A DNA stretch of 64,000 bases. Origin: Streptomyces sp. 2114.4 (GTDB lineage: Bacteria; Actinomycetota; Actinomycetes; Streptomycetales; Streptomycetaceae). Made by a program: the position numbers and the translations under genes. The stretch spans positions 3,286,001 to 3,350,000 of the forward strand of contig NZ_FYEY01000001.1 in NCBI RefSeq assembly GCF_900187385.1, written 5' to 3'. Shown piece after piece: positions 9,363-18,900 of the stretch (position 1 is the stretch's first letter; each line of letters starts with the position of its first letter). A model generated the notes under the pieces. It was given only the letters and a program-made list of their open reading frames with translations, did not search any database and had not been told where the DNA came from.

Positions 9363-10722
9363 CTAGGCAGCGAGGAGAACCCGGGCACGCTCGTTGAAGT
9401 CCGTAACGAGCCTGTGGCTACCAAAGGGGATCATGCGGCGCCGTACATCTGCCACCGCTTCAACGGCTCGCGATGACTTCACCCTTTGTGCGAGTTCGAG
9501 CGTCCTGACTCCAGCAGAGTGCGCCGCTTCAAGATCACGGCGCTGAAGGTGAGACACGGCGAGTGCCGCCTGCGACATTGCCCCACGACGTGCGCGCTTC
9601 TGGGCGCGTGCGTGCGTAATCGACCGCCGTGCGTGCTCTGCAGCGTGCCCTGCCTGATCAATGTCCCTGAACGCGTTAGCCATCTCGCCATGCAGATAGG
9701 CCGCGTCGATGAACTTTGCCCAGACAGGTTCGGTGGTGTGATCAACCGCCGCGAACGCGTTTTCAGATTCGATCACCGCATGGGCAGTAGCAGTCTTGTC
9801 TCCCATCGCAGCATGGGCGCGTGCCTCAAGTGCCCACAGATCGGCGAGGCAGGCCCGAGATTCAGCGTGCGCGAGTCCGTGGCGACCCGACTGTGCGAGC
9901 CTCCGCCCCTCAGCCGGATTTCCTGTCAGCGTCGCCTGGTCCGCCATGCCTGCTAGAACGTGTGCGCCCAGGGCAGCGTCGTGCGATTCCTCTGCTAGAC
10001 GCAGTGCTTGGATCAGATACCGCTGGGCCGTGCCGTGTTCGCCATCATCAAACGCCATCCAGCCGAGCAGATAGGTCTGCTCGGCGACTGCTGCGCATAG
10101 CGACCGGCGCACATCCTCGGAGTACGTCCGGCGGAGCAACGGGTACACGTGCTCGTTCATGTACTCCGTCAGGACCAGGCGGCCGGAGCCGCCACCCTGC
10201 ATAACGTCGATGTCCTGGAACGCGGCGAACATGTTCCGGACGCTCGTCACGTCTTCGAGTCGCACCTTTGGGCCGGCCTTTGGCGCTTGATCAAGTGTGT
10301 TGAGTAGCCAATCACGCGACGGTCCGATACCCGCCGCCGCAGCGAACGGCGACGCTGCAAGGAACTTCCTGCGATCCATGTCCGCTCTCCCAAGCTCGGT
10401 CACTGACTCGACCGTCGAAGCCCAAGATGGGCTGTAGGTCAACTGCCGGTCAGGTCCGGTGCCTCGCCTAGTCCAAGGTCATACGTCGTGATGCGCCTGC
10501 CGAAGTGCCCCGAGAACACATCTGCGATGAGAGCCGGAATCGGCGGCTTGTCTCCTGCCCGTTCAGCCATCGACGTACGGCAGTCGCGTCAGGGTTGACG
10601 TGCCTGTGACCAGTCGCCATGGCCCGGGAGTGGACGCGTCGAGCTAGCTCGCCCTGACTCATCAGCGATCTTGCGAGTGCGTCAGCTAACAGGTGGTTCG
10701 GTTCTCTCACTGCTACGCCCAT
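9363..10722 (-). pseudogene. XRE/TPR regulator broken by two frameshifts
   Basis: The N-terminal part (10722 to about 10550) encodes an XRE-like DNA-binding domain: HLLADALARSLMSQGELARRV and NPDATAVRRWLNGQ. After NGQ the sense frame switches: PPIPALIADVF and GHFGRRITTYDLGLGEAPDL are readable in another frame down to a stop near 10444. A third frame then gives the 359-codon C-terminal part, with ELGRADMDRRKFLAA followed by TPR-like helices. In intact Streptomyces homologues these are one protein of about 450 residues. Leu12 is a TTA codon, a bldA target in this genus. The C-terminal ORF could still be translated separately, but without its DNA-binding domain. Confidence 0.8.
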
Positions 10723-10831
10723 CCTTCCGACGACAGTTCAAGTGCCAGGGATTGCCACCCTGTTGAAGCTACCCCGCCCGGGTTGCCGGCAGTTGGCTTG
10801 TCTAGCAACTCAGACCCGGAAGGGGTGGCGG

Positions 10832-11113
10832 ATGACTCTGCGTGAAACGGACCCGCAAAAGGTCAATGATGAGCGGCAGCAGACACCGACCGTAAAGACA
10901 CTGCCTGATATTGGCCAGATCGTCCATGACACAGCCACCGGCAAGGTAGGCGAGTTCCGCGGCTTCCTCGGTGGCCGTTGGATGCTTCGACCACCCGGTG
11001 GTGGTGTCGAGTGGGAAGCGAATCCGGAAGCCGTTGAGTCGGCAGGCACCAGCGAGCATGTTCGCGCGCTGGCAGCGGAGCATAACGCCCGATGCCGAAC
11101 CTTCCGTACATGA
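10832..11113 (+). CDS. Small conserved protein next to XRE/TPR regulator
   Basis: Start at 10832 follows GGAAGGGG. The 93-residue protein is hydrophilic, with a core VGEFRGFLGGRWMLRPPGGGVEWEANPEAV. Small proteins with this 'GRW.LRP.GGG.EW' core are frequent beside XRE/TPR regulators in Streptomyces; their function is unknown. It is divergent from the broken regulator and overlaps the next gene by 22 bp, so it heads a probable operon 10832-11945. Confidence 0.75.
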   Translation: MTLRETDPQKVNDERQQTPTVKTLPDIGQIVHDTATGKVGEFRGFLGGRWMLRPPGGGVEWEANPEAVESAGTSEHVRALAAEHNARCRTFRT

Positions 11114-11451
11114 TCATCGTCAGGGGTTACCGCACCCGAAAGGCGTACCAGCGCACCGCAGCGCTACGGGCCGCTTCATTGGCTCTGTACGACACCGAAA
11201 ACGGTACGAACTTTCGCGCAGCGATCTTGAGTGGCGTAGAGGATGTGCCCCCGCCGGGCGCAGGCGAGCGGTTCCACGAGTGGTGTCTTCTGAGATTCTG
11301 CGGCATCCGCTCTGCGGTCTGGCGACTCCGCCAGGTTCTCAGCGCCATCAACAAGGAGCGAGCCATGCTCGCCGCGCTGGATCGGTTCGAGGCAGACCCC
11401 CAATACGCAGAAGCGTTGGCCCGGCTCCGAGCCGAGAGGGATGAGCGGTGA
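11092..11451 (+). CDS. Hypothetical protein in island operon
   Basis: The 119-residue protein is mixed helical, opening MPNLPYMIIVRGYRTRKAYQR and ending in a charged helix (ALARLRAERDER). No family is recognised. It overlaps the upstream gene by 22 bp and the downstream gene by 4 bp (GTGA), which implies translational coupling. A weak GGAG lies about 12 bases before the ATG. Confidence 0.65.
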   Translation: MPNLPYMIIVRGYRTRKAYQRTAALRAASLALYDTENGTNFRAAILSGVEDVPPPGAGERFHEWCLLRFCGIRSAVWRLRQVLSAINKERAMLAALDRFEADPQYAEALARLRAERDER

Positions 11452-11945
11452 ACAACGCAAGAGGTTCGACACGGGCCTACTGGTGCGAGGTCATTGCCGA
11501 GGGACCAGCGAACGGTATGTGGGTTCCGATCACGCTCGGCACGTGTCAAACGATCTCTCCGAAACTGGCGCTCCGATGGCTCCGCGGGCAGGCTCGCCGC
11601 ATCGCAGACGGGCTTGATCCTTCCCCCGGATCCTCATGGATCAAGGGGCGTGTGCTCGTCTGCATTTCTTCCCAACTCGCGGATGCCTCAGTCGAGTTAC
11701 GTCGGTGGTGCGCTGACGCCGAGTCGCAGCGGACCGCCCAACAACAGATCCGCGACGGTAGCCCCCTCACGTTCACAACGGCCGATCACACCGGGCGCTA
11801 TTCGCTGACGGTCTGGCCCGTAGACATTCCAGCTCCCTCGTTGTCCTCCGACTGCGGACAGCCCGCCAGCACCCGTCGTGAGCACGCGCGCCACAGGAAG
11901 ACGTGGCGCAAGTCGGGGTGGCTCATATCGCGTTCGGCGAGGTGA
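11448..11945 (+). CDS. Hypothetical protein in island operon
   Basis: Starts at a GTG overlapping the stop of the preceding gene (GTGA), so it is probably translated by coupling. The 165-residue protein opens with STRAYWCEVIAEGPANGMW and has a central helical part (LALRWLRGQARRIADGL). The last 40 residues are Arg/Ser-rich and of low quality, so the true end could be affected by a frameshift. I do not recognise a family. The 216 bp downstream contain short inverted repeats but no gene before the small peptide at 12162. Confidence 0.6.
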   Translation: MNNARGSTRAYWCEVIAEGPANGMWVPITLGTCQTISPKLALRWLRGQARRIADGLDPSPGSSWIKGRVLVCISSQLADASVELRRWCADAESQRTAQQQIRDGSPLTFTTADHTGRYSLTVWPVDIPAPSLSSDCGQPASTRREHARHRKTWRKSGWLISRSAR

Positions 11946-12161
11946 GCACCCCTTGGTCGCTCGAACTGGACGACAAAGCCCGCCTACTCGTCTAACGAGC
12001 GGCCTCATAGCTTCCGCCATCGCAGGGGACTTCCCGAGGGAGCCGGTAGCCCTCACGGCCGGTAGCCCACCGATGGCGGGTGCCCGTTCCGCTGTGACGG
12101 ACGGACGGGCAACCCCGAGCCCATTCAGGCCGGGATCAATCGAGAGAAGGGGGGCCACGGC

Positions 12162-12335
12162 ATGACCGTGACCACCGAGCCTGACACGACCGAGCACGAG
12201 ACCGACCAGCCCGAGACGATCGGTACCGAGACCGAGACGCCCGCGCAGGACGCCGACACCGCCGACCAGGGCGACCAGGGTGACGGAGTCACTGCCGAGC
12301 CGACCGATGTCGTGGGTGCGCTGATCGCGGTGTAA
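12162..12335 (+). CDS. Acidic 57-residue peptide, possible precursor or scaffold
   Basis: An ATG at 12162 with a purine-rich GAGAAGGGGGG site opens a 57-codon frame ending in TAA. The peptide has 15 Asp/Glu, one His and no Lys, Arg or Cys. It is rich in Thr in the first half, and its only hydrophobic stretch is the C-terminal VVGALIAV. Such a layout (acidic leader-like part, short hydrophobic tail) is seen in ribosomal peptide precursors and in carrier-like scaffolds, but no known class is matched. It lies 270 bp upstream of the HemB-like gene on the same strand, with hairpins between. That it is translated is inferred from the site and clean frame. Confidence 0.55.
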   Translation: MTVTTEPDTTEHETDQPETIGTETETPAQDADTADQGDQGDGVTAEPTDVVGALIAV

Positions 12336-12349
12336 CAGCCCGTTTAGCT

Positions 12350-12395
12350 CCCTGCCCAACGGCAGGGTCATCCGGTGCGGTCCGGAACGCACCGG
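12350..12395 (+). terminator. Two hairpins after the 57-aa peptide gene
   Basis: Fifteen bases after the peptide stop lies CCCTGCC-CAAC-GGCAGGG (12350-12367), then CCGGTGCG-8-CGCACCGG (12372-12395). Both stems are perfect. They could terminate or attenuate transcription between the peptide and the HemB-like gene. Confidence 0.5.
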
Positions 12396-12530
12396 TGCAA
12401 CCGCTGTCCCCCTGCGGGGACCACGGCGCGTGCCCATCCCTGCGGCAGACGTGCACAGGGAAAGAGCTGCACGCCTCCGCCCCGCACGCCCGACGAGGTG
12501 CCGCTAGGACGGTGAGGGACAGCACCAGCG

Positions 12531-12568
12531 GCCCCGAGTGGAGAGCAGCAGCGTTCACCGCTCGGGGC
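12531..12568 (+). promoter_or_regulatory. Hairpin in the leader of the HemB-like gene
   Basis: An 11-bp stem with one G-T pair (arms 12531-12541 and 12558-12568) and a 16-base loop lies 37 bases before the HemB-like start. It could be an attenuator or a transcript-stabilising element. Confidence 0.45.
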
Positions 12569-12605
12569 CGTTCACCTCTCCAGCCATCGAACCAAGGGAA
12601 GACAC

Positions 12606-13580
12606 ATGACCGTCATCGCACATCACCGCTCGCGAACGGCTGCCAGGGCAACAAGTCCGCTCCGAAGCCGGCAGGCGGTTCGGAACCTGTTGGAACCGCA
12701 GACACTCACCCCCGCCGACCTGTCCATGGTCCTGCTCGTCACTGAGGAGCCCGCCGACCGCCCCATGCCCACGGTCACCCTCGCCGGGATTCCCGCAGTG
12801 ATCCGCGAGGCAGCGCGCCTTGGTATCCGGTCTGTGAAGTTGTTCGCCGAATCCTCCGGGCGAGACACCACCGGGGAAATCTCGCTCGCCCCCAGTTCCC
12901 TCATGGCACGAGCCGTGCACGCGTGCAAAGACACCGCACCAGCCCTGGCGGTCATGACGGAAACATGTCTCTGCTCTTACACCAGCGATGGGGCCTGCTA
13001 CGTCACCGGCCGGAACGGGCGGCCCGACGTGCCCGCAACCATCGAGATCACGGCGGAGCAGGCAGTAGCCCACGCGGACGCGGGGGCGGACATCGTTGGT
13101 CCCGCGTCCATGGTGCTCGGCACGGTCGGGTGCGCACGTAAAGCACTCGACCAGTCGGGGCACGACGGGGTGTCGGTCATGCCGCACGTCATCTTCTGGT
13201 CGAGTCTGTACGACGGATTCCGACTCACGATGAATGCCACCCCGAAAGCAGGGGTCAACCGTGAGTTTCAGATCAACCCCGGGCGGGCCGACCAGTTCGT
13301 TGACACGGCCTTACGCATGGAGGAGGCCGGGGCCGACATGCTCCTGTTGGAGCCCGCACAGTTCACTGCGGATGTGCTCGCCACGCTCCGGAGCCAGACC
13401 CACGCGCCCCTGTTCCCGTTCTCGGTCTCCGGTGAGTACACGTCCATGACGCGTGTGGAGCCTGAGACGGGGAGGCGAGACGTGCGGCTACTGGTCGAAC
13501 TGTTCACGATGCTCAAGCGGGCGGGGGCGAGCGGCAGTATCACGTACGCGGCACTCGATATCGCTCGTCAGCTCACCTAG
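12606..13580 (+). CDS. HemB (porphobilinogen synthase) homologue lacking both active-site lysines
   Basis: The 324-residue protein aligns by eye along the whole length of porphobilinogen synthase. The zinc site is intact: Cys121, Cys123 and Cys131 in ETCLCSYTSDGAC. The end is recognisable: SVSGEYTSM and LTMLKRAGASGSITY-like sequence. However, the two Schiff-base lysines are gone. The first falls at Phe197 (VIFWSSLYDGFR against VKYSSxFYGPFR) and the second at Glu249 (LLLEPA against LIVKPS). The Asp of the MMDG motif is Leu171. It should therefore not make porphobilinogen by the known mechanism; a different condensation or a binding role is possible. GGGAAG precedes the ATG. It overlaps the convergent hemC homologue by 8 bp. 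Confidence 0.85.
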   Translation: MTVIAHHRSRTAARATSPLRSRQAVRNLLEPQTLTPADLSMVLLVTEEPADRPMPTVTLAGIPAVIREAARLGIRSVKLFAESSGRDTTGEISLAPSSLMARAVHACKDTAPALAVMTETCLCSYTSDGACYVTGRNGRPDVPATIEITAEQAVAHADAGADIVGPASMVLGTVGCARKALDQSGHDGVSVMPHVIFWSSLYDGFRLTMNATPKAGVNREFQINPGRADQFVDTALRMEEAGADMLLLEPAQFTADVLATLRSQTHAPLFPFSVSGEYTSMTRVEPETGRRDVRLLVELFTMLKRAGASGSITYAALDIARQLT

Positions 13581-14517
13581 CCGCGAGAGCGGCCCGTACG
13601 GCGTCCAGGATCGAATGCGCGCCCTGGTCAATGAGCATCGCGGCCAGGGCCGCACCGAGCTTTTCCGGCTCGACAGACGGACCAATCAGCGTCTCAGAAA
13701 TCTGCTCGGTACCGTCCAGCGAACTGACCTGCCCGAACAGCCTGAGTTCCCCGTGCGGCAGCATCTCGCCGTAAGCGCCCACAGGCACACTGCAACCGCC
13801 GTGCAACTCTGCGAGTAGCGTGCGTTCCGCTCTGATCTCCGCGTCAACGGCCGTGTCACCGACTGTGGACAGGATCTCGCGCAATGGGGCAGAGGATTCG
13901 TCCGTACGCACCTGAATCCCCAGTGCTCCTTGGCCGGGGCTGGGCGGAAACAGGTCGAGCGGCAGCAACTCGCCGATTGCGTCGTCTAGGCCGAGCCGGC
14001 GGATCCCCGCAGCGGCGAGAACTACCGCGTCGAGCCCTTCCGTTTTAATCTTGTTAAGGCGGGGCGGAACGTTCCCCCGAATCGGCACGACCTCAAGATC
14101 GGGGCGTACGGCGAGAAGCTGCGCGATGCGCCGCGGGGCACCGGTTCCGACTTTCGCGCCCTTCTTCAATCCGGCGAGGGTCGAACCGCACAGCGCATCG
14201 CGTACGTCCGCGCGTCCTGGCGGAGGCAGGAGCATGAGCCCCCGCGGGTTCGTCGTAGGGAGGTCTTTCAGCGAGTGCACGATCACATCTACGTCCCCAC
14301 GGGACAAGGCCGCTTCCTGCTCGGTGCTGAAGGCGGATCCGCCGCTGACCGCCGAGACATTCGAGAGCAGCGACTTACGGTCCTTGTCGCCCCCCTCCAG
14401 AATCACGCGATGCGTGAAAGTGGCGTCCGGGAACTGCTCGCGAAGCGGGCGCAGGTATTCACGGACTTGAGCCTTGGCGAGGTTGCTCGCGCGCGAGCCG
14501 ACTAGGTACTGAGCCAC
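13573..14517 (-). CDS. HemC (hydroxymethylbilane synthase) homologue
   Basis: The GTG at 14517 is chosen as start because GGAGAG lies eight bases upstream and it gives the usual HemC N-terminus (QYLVGSRASNLAKAQ). The 314-residue protein keeps the catalytic Asp85 in HSLKDLP and the dipyrromethane-anchoring Cys242 in GGCSVPVG. The substrate-binding arginines in APRR, RGNVPPRL and AGIRRLG are also present. The usual GTSSxRR is changed to GTGAPRR. In heme synthesis this enzyme links four porphobilinogens. Here it sits in an island with a HemB-like protein that lacks catalytic lysines, away from any hemA/hemD, so it is probably not the housekeeping copy. Confidence 0.85.
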   Translation of the reverse strand: MAQYLVGSRASNLAKAQVREYLRPLREQFPDATFTHRVILEGGDKDRKSLLSNVSAVSGGSAFSTEQEAALSRGDVDVIVHSLKDLPTTNPRGLMLLPPPGRADVRDALCGSTLAGLKKGAKVGTGAPRRIAQLLAVRPDLEVVPIRGNVPPRLNKIKTEGLDAVVLAAAGIRRLGLDDAIGELLPLDLFPPSPGQGALGIQVRTDESSAPLREILSTVGDTAVDAEIRAERTLLAELHGGCSVPVGAYGEMLPHGELRLFGQVSSLDGTEQISETLIGPSVEPEKLGAALAAMLIDQGAHSILDAVRAALAAR

Positions 14518-14575
14518 AGTGACCACTCTCCGAACCTGACAGGGTGTCACCAGGCTAGGACTAGACCCGTCGTGC

Positions 14576-14788
14576 TCATGCAGACACGGGGTCGGCATAG
14601 CGCTGTGATCGCTGCCCCAGACCGGTCGGCATCTGGGCCTCCCGTGCGGCCACGTCCGCGAGGAAGCCCTCCAGGTCGGTGACGCGGCCGTGGGCGGCCA
14701 TCCGCTCGGCCAGGGACCGTGCGGCGGCGTCCTTCGTTTCTGCGGACAGGTCGAGGTCGACCAGTTCCGCGGTGATCAGCTCACTCAT
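14576..14788 (-). pseudogene. fruA: 5' fragment of fruA (fructose PTS EIIA N-terminus)
   Basis: Read from the ATG at 14788 with AAGGGAG upstream, the first 57 residues match the start of a PTS EIIA domain: MSELITAELVDLDL and LEGFLADVAAREAQMPTGL. The next expected residues (GGIGIPH, containing the phosphorylated His) are absent. Instead the frame runs 13 foreign codons to a stop at 14576. The island junction is therefore near 14617. The start signals are intact, so a useless 70-residue product may still be made downstream of fruK. Confidence 0.85.
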
Positions 14789-14929
14789 CGCGGGCTCCCT
14801 TGCACGCGGCACCGCCGTACGGGCGGTGGGGACGGATCGGAGGGGGCGGCTGAGACGCCTCCCGGCATGGGCCGAGGGCGGGAACGGGGGGCCGCGAAGG
14901 ACCAGGGGGCCGCACGGGGCCGGGAGGTG

Positions 14930-15006
14930 ACAGGAAGCCAGGAGGCCGCAGGGAGCCGGGAGACGGTGGGGGACCGGGAGGCCGAGGGGGACCGGGAGGC
15001 CGAGGC
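14930..15006. repeat. Short tandem repeats between fruK and fruA
   Basis: The fruK-fruA spacer (14789-15023) contains GGGAGGCCG-type repeats. These include two adjacent near-identical 18-bp units (gggaccgggaggccgagg) from about 14971 to 15006, plus decayed copies upstream. Confidence 0.6.
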
Positions 15007-15023
15007 GACAGCAGACGCGCCCG

Positions 15024-15971
15024 TCACGGCACCGGCTCCGTCAGCACCCGGTGGAGCGGCACCGCATCGGTGGTCGTGACCGCCGAGGTCTCCAGATCGG
15101 CCGGCGTCGGCATCAGGCTGCCGGGCAGCTGGACGGCGGCCGCGCCATGGGCCAGTGCGGCGGCCAGCGCCATCGGTCCCGTACCGCCCGCGGTGAGGAA
15201 ACCCGCCAGTGCGGCGTCGCCCGCGCCGACATTGCTGCGGACGGCGGCGACCGGGGCGCTGCCGAAGTAGGCGCCCTCGTCGTCGATCAGGAGCTGGCCG
15301 TCCGCCCCCAGGGAGGCCAGTACGGCGCGGGCTCCCCCTGCGCGCAGCTCCTCGGCGGCATTGACCGCATCGCCGAGGGTCGCCAGCGGCCGGCCGACGG
15401 CCTGCGACAGCTCCTCGGCGTTCGGCTTGATGATGTCCGGCCGTTCGCGCAGCGCCGCGGTCAGCGACGGGCCCGAGGTGTCCAGGGCTATCCGGGCGCC
15501 CGCGCGGTGGGCGCGGGCCACCAGCTCCGCGTACCACTCGGGCGCCAGACCGCGCGGCAGACTGCCGCAGCAGGCGATCCAGTCGGCCCCCACCGAACGC
15601 TCGCCGACCGCGCTGAGCAGGGCCTCCGCCTCGTCCGCTGTCAGCTCGGGCCCGGTCGCGTTGATCTTCGTCAGGGTGCCGTCGGGTTCGGCGACCGAGA
15701 TGTTGGAGCGGGTCTGGCCGGCCACCTCCACCTGCGCCACCTCGATGCCCTCGGCGCCCAGCAGAGCGGCCAGCGCCGCACCGGCCGGACCGCCCAGGGG
15801 CAGTACGGCCAGGGTGCGGTGCCCGGCGGCGGCGACCGCCCGCGAGACGTTGACGCCCTTGCCGCCGGGGTCGATCCGGTCGGCGGTGGCCCGGAGCACG
15901 GCCCCGCGGTCCAGCGCCGGGATCTCGTACGTACGGTCCAGGCTGGGGTTGGGGGTGACGGTGACGATCAT
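15024..15971 (-). CDS. fruK: 1-phosphofructokinase
   Basis: The 315-residue PfkB-family protein starts MIVTVTPNPSLDRTYEI. It has the N-terminal glycine-rich DPGGKGVNVSRA signature and the C-terminal anion-hole and catalytic-base motif NVGAGDAALAGF, whose Asp is the base. It phosphorylates fructose 1-phosphate to fructose 1,6-bisphosphate in the cytoplasm. The ATG overlaps the stop of fruR (ATGA), so the two are coupled. Its normal partner, the FruA permease that supplies fructose 1-phosphate, is destroyed in this strain. Confidence 0.93.
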   Translation of the reverse strand: MIVTVTPNPSLDRTYEIPALDRGAVLRATADRIDPGGKGVNVSRAVAAAGHRTLAVLPLGGPAGAALAALLGAEGIEVAQVEVAGQTRSNISVAEPDGTLTKINATGPELTADEAEALLSAVGERSVGADWIACCGSLPRGLAPEWYAELVARAHRAGARIALDTSGPSLTAALRERPDIIKPNAEELSQAVGRPLATLGDAVNAAEELRAGGARAVLASLGADGQLLIDDEGAYFGSAPVAAVRSNVGAGDAALAGFLTAGGTGPMALAAALAHGAAAVQLPGSLMPTPADLETSAVTTTDAVPLHRVLTEPVP

Positions 15972-18900
15972 GCGCGTACTACTTCCGTGCCCGCGCGTTC
16001 GATGGCGAGGGCGTCGTCGGGGCTCAGGCCGGTGTCGGTGATGAGCAGGTCCACGTCCGACAGCTCACCGAAGCGGGCGAAGTGCTGCTGCCCGAATTTG
16101 GCGGAGTCGGCGAGGAGAACGACGCGGCGGGCGGCGGCGATCAGTGCCCGCTTGACGGCGGCCTCCGCGAGGTCGGGGGTGGTCAGGCCGCCGTCGAGCG
16201 AGAAGCCGTTGGTCGCGAGGAACAGCACATCGGCGTTGATATCGCGGTAGGCGCGCAGCGCCCAGTCGTCGACCGCGGCCCGCGTACGGTGCCGGATCCG
16301 CCCGCCCACGAGGTGGAGGGTGAGCCCGGGGTGGTCGGCCAGCCGCGCGGCGACCGGCAGGCCGTGGGTGACGACGGTCAGCTCGGCCTCCAGCGGGATC
16401 TCGGCGGCGAGCCGGGCGGCGGTCGTACCGGCGTCCAGAATGACGCTCCCGGAGCCGGCCGGGCGGCCTTCGCCACCGGGGAGCTCGGCGAGCGCGGCCC
16501 GCGCGATGCGCTGCTTCTCGTCGGCGGCGACGGCGTCCCGCTCGGCGAGGTCGGGCTCGAAATCCAGCCGGCCGGCCGGGATGGCCCCGCCGTGCACCCG
16601 GCGCACCAGACCTGCTCGGTCCAGGGCCTTCAGATCACGCCGCACGGTCTCGGCGGTGACCTGGAACTCCTCCGCGAGGGAGAGCACATCGACCCGGCCG
16701 CTCTCACGGGCGAGCCGCAGAATCTCCTGCTGGCGCTCCGGTGCATACATCAGCGTGTCTGTCCGTTCCATGCCCGAACCTGTGGTTTCGACGCGATGCT
16801 ACGGCGATGGATCCGGGAAGTAAACACAAATGGACTTCATGCAGACTCAAACAGACATCAGGGAGGGCCGAGCCACCTCCCCGCGGTCCTACGCCCCCCG
16901 GACACAGCAGAGCCCCGACGCCACGAAGGGCACCGGGGCTCGTCCTCTACAGGCACAGGCCTCACCAGGGATGTCGATGCGCGTGACGGCGCGCACCCGT
17001 TATGCGGCGGCGTCGAATCCCGTGTCACGCGCCATCCGCTTCAGCTCCAGCAGGGCATGCTTCTCGATCTGCCGGATCCGCTCGCGGGTCAGACCGTGCT
17101 GCTTGCCGACCTCGGTCAGCGTGCGCTCACGGCCGTCCTCTATGCCGTAGCGCGCCTTGATGATCGAGGCGGTGCGGTGGTCGAGGCGGTCGATCAGATC
17201 CTCCAGCTCCTCGCTGCGCAGCAGCGTGAGCACGGACTGCTCGGGCGAGGCCGCGGAGGTGTCCTCCAGCAGGTCGCCGAACTGGGTGTCGCCGTCGTCG
17301 TCCACCGACATGTTGAGGCTGACCGGGTCGCGCGCCCAGTCGAGTACGTCGGTGACGCGGGCGGGCGTGGAGCCCAGCTCACCGGCGACCTCCGCCGGCT
17401 CCGGATCACGGCCGTTCTCGCGGTTGAACTCGCGCTGCACCCGGCGGATCCGGCCCAGCTCCTCGACGAGGTGCACGGGCAGCCGGATCGTGCGCGACTG
17501 GTCGGCGATGGAGCGGGTGATGGCCTGGCGGATCCACCACGTCGCATACGTCGAGAACTTGAAGCCCTTGGCGTAGTCGAACTTCTCCACGGCACGCACC
17601 AGACCGGCGTTGCCCTCCTGGATCAGGTCCAGCAGGGGCAGCCCGGCACGGGGGTAGCGACGGGCGACCGCGACCACCAGGCGGAGGTTGGACCGGATGA
17701 AGACGTCCTTGGCCTTCGCGCTCTCCTCCACCAGCGCCTCGAGCTCCTCGCGGCTGGCGGCCGCGGCATTGCCGTCGGTGACCTCGCCGTCCAGGATCTG
17801 CTGGGCGTAAACGCCCGCCTCGATGGTCTGGGACAGCTCCACCTCCTTGGCGGCGTCGAGCAGTGGCGTACGCGCTATTTCGTCGAGGTACATGCCGACC
17901 AGGTCGCGGTCGGCGATCTCCCCGCCTACGGCGCGAACGCTGTGGGCCCCGTCAGAAGCGCTGCTGCTTTCCTGACGACGGGCGACGGCACGGGTTGCCA
18001 TGCGTGTGCTCCCTTTGCGATGTTGGGGTCTCCCCTGCTCGAGCGAAGCCGAGAGCTTGGGGAAGGTCGCGGGACGGTGGGCGGGCCGGAAGGGGCATCG
18101 AAACCGATGCTCACGTAGCGACCCGTCCGAAGGAAACAACGGCTGGAATCCGGACAGAATTCCCACGCCGCCCCGCTATTTTTCTGATCATGCAGTACCC
18201 TGCGCGCCCAACTACGGAGGTCACATGCTGCGTGAGCAGGGAGAAGTGCAGGTCAGGGCGGGCGCGGAAGCTGACCTTCCGGCCCTTACGGATCTTTACA
18301 ACCACTACATCCGTGAGACGTGTATCACCTTCGACCTGGAGCCCTTCGCCCCCGACCAGCGCCGCCCGTGGCTGCTCTCCCACCCCCAAGACGGCCCCCA
18401 TCGCCTTCTGGTTGCCCAGGAAACGATAGATCACACGAAAAACCCGCATAACGGACCAGTGAGCGAGGCGCGAGCCGGGGCTGCGGCACCCGTGGCGCGG
18501 GCCGGGTCTGCGGCCCCCCTCACCGGCCGCCCCGAAGGCATCGAAGGCCCCGGAGGCGCGCTGCTCGGCTATGCGACCAGCAGCGCATTCCGCCCGAAGG
18601 CGGCCTACGCCCCTTCCGTCGAGGTCACCGTCTACTGCGCCCCGCACGCCGCCGGCCGCGGCATCGGCACGCTGCTCTACACCTCCCTGTTCGAGGCGCT
18701 GGCCGACGAGGACGTCCACCGCGCCTACGCCGGGATCACCCAGCCGAACGAGGCGTCCACGCGCCTCCACACCCGTTTCGGCTTCCGGCACATCGGCACG
18801 TACACGGAGGTGGGCCGCAAATTCGGCCGCTACTGGGACGTGGCCTGGTACCAGAAAGACCTGGGCCGAGCGCGGACCGAGCCGGGGCCGGGCCTGCCTC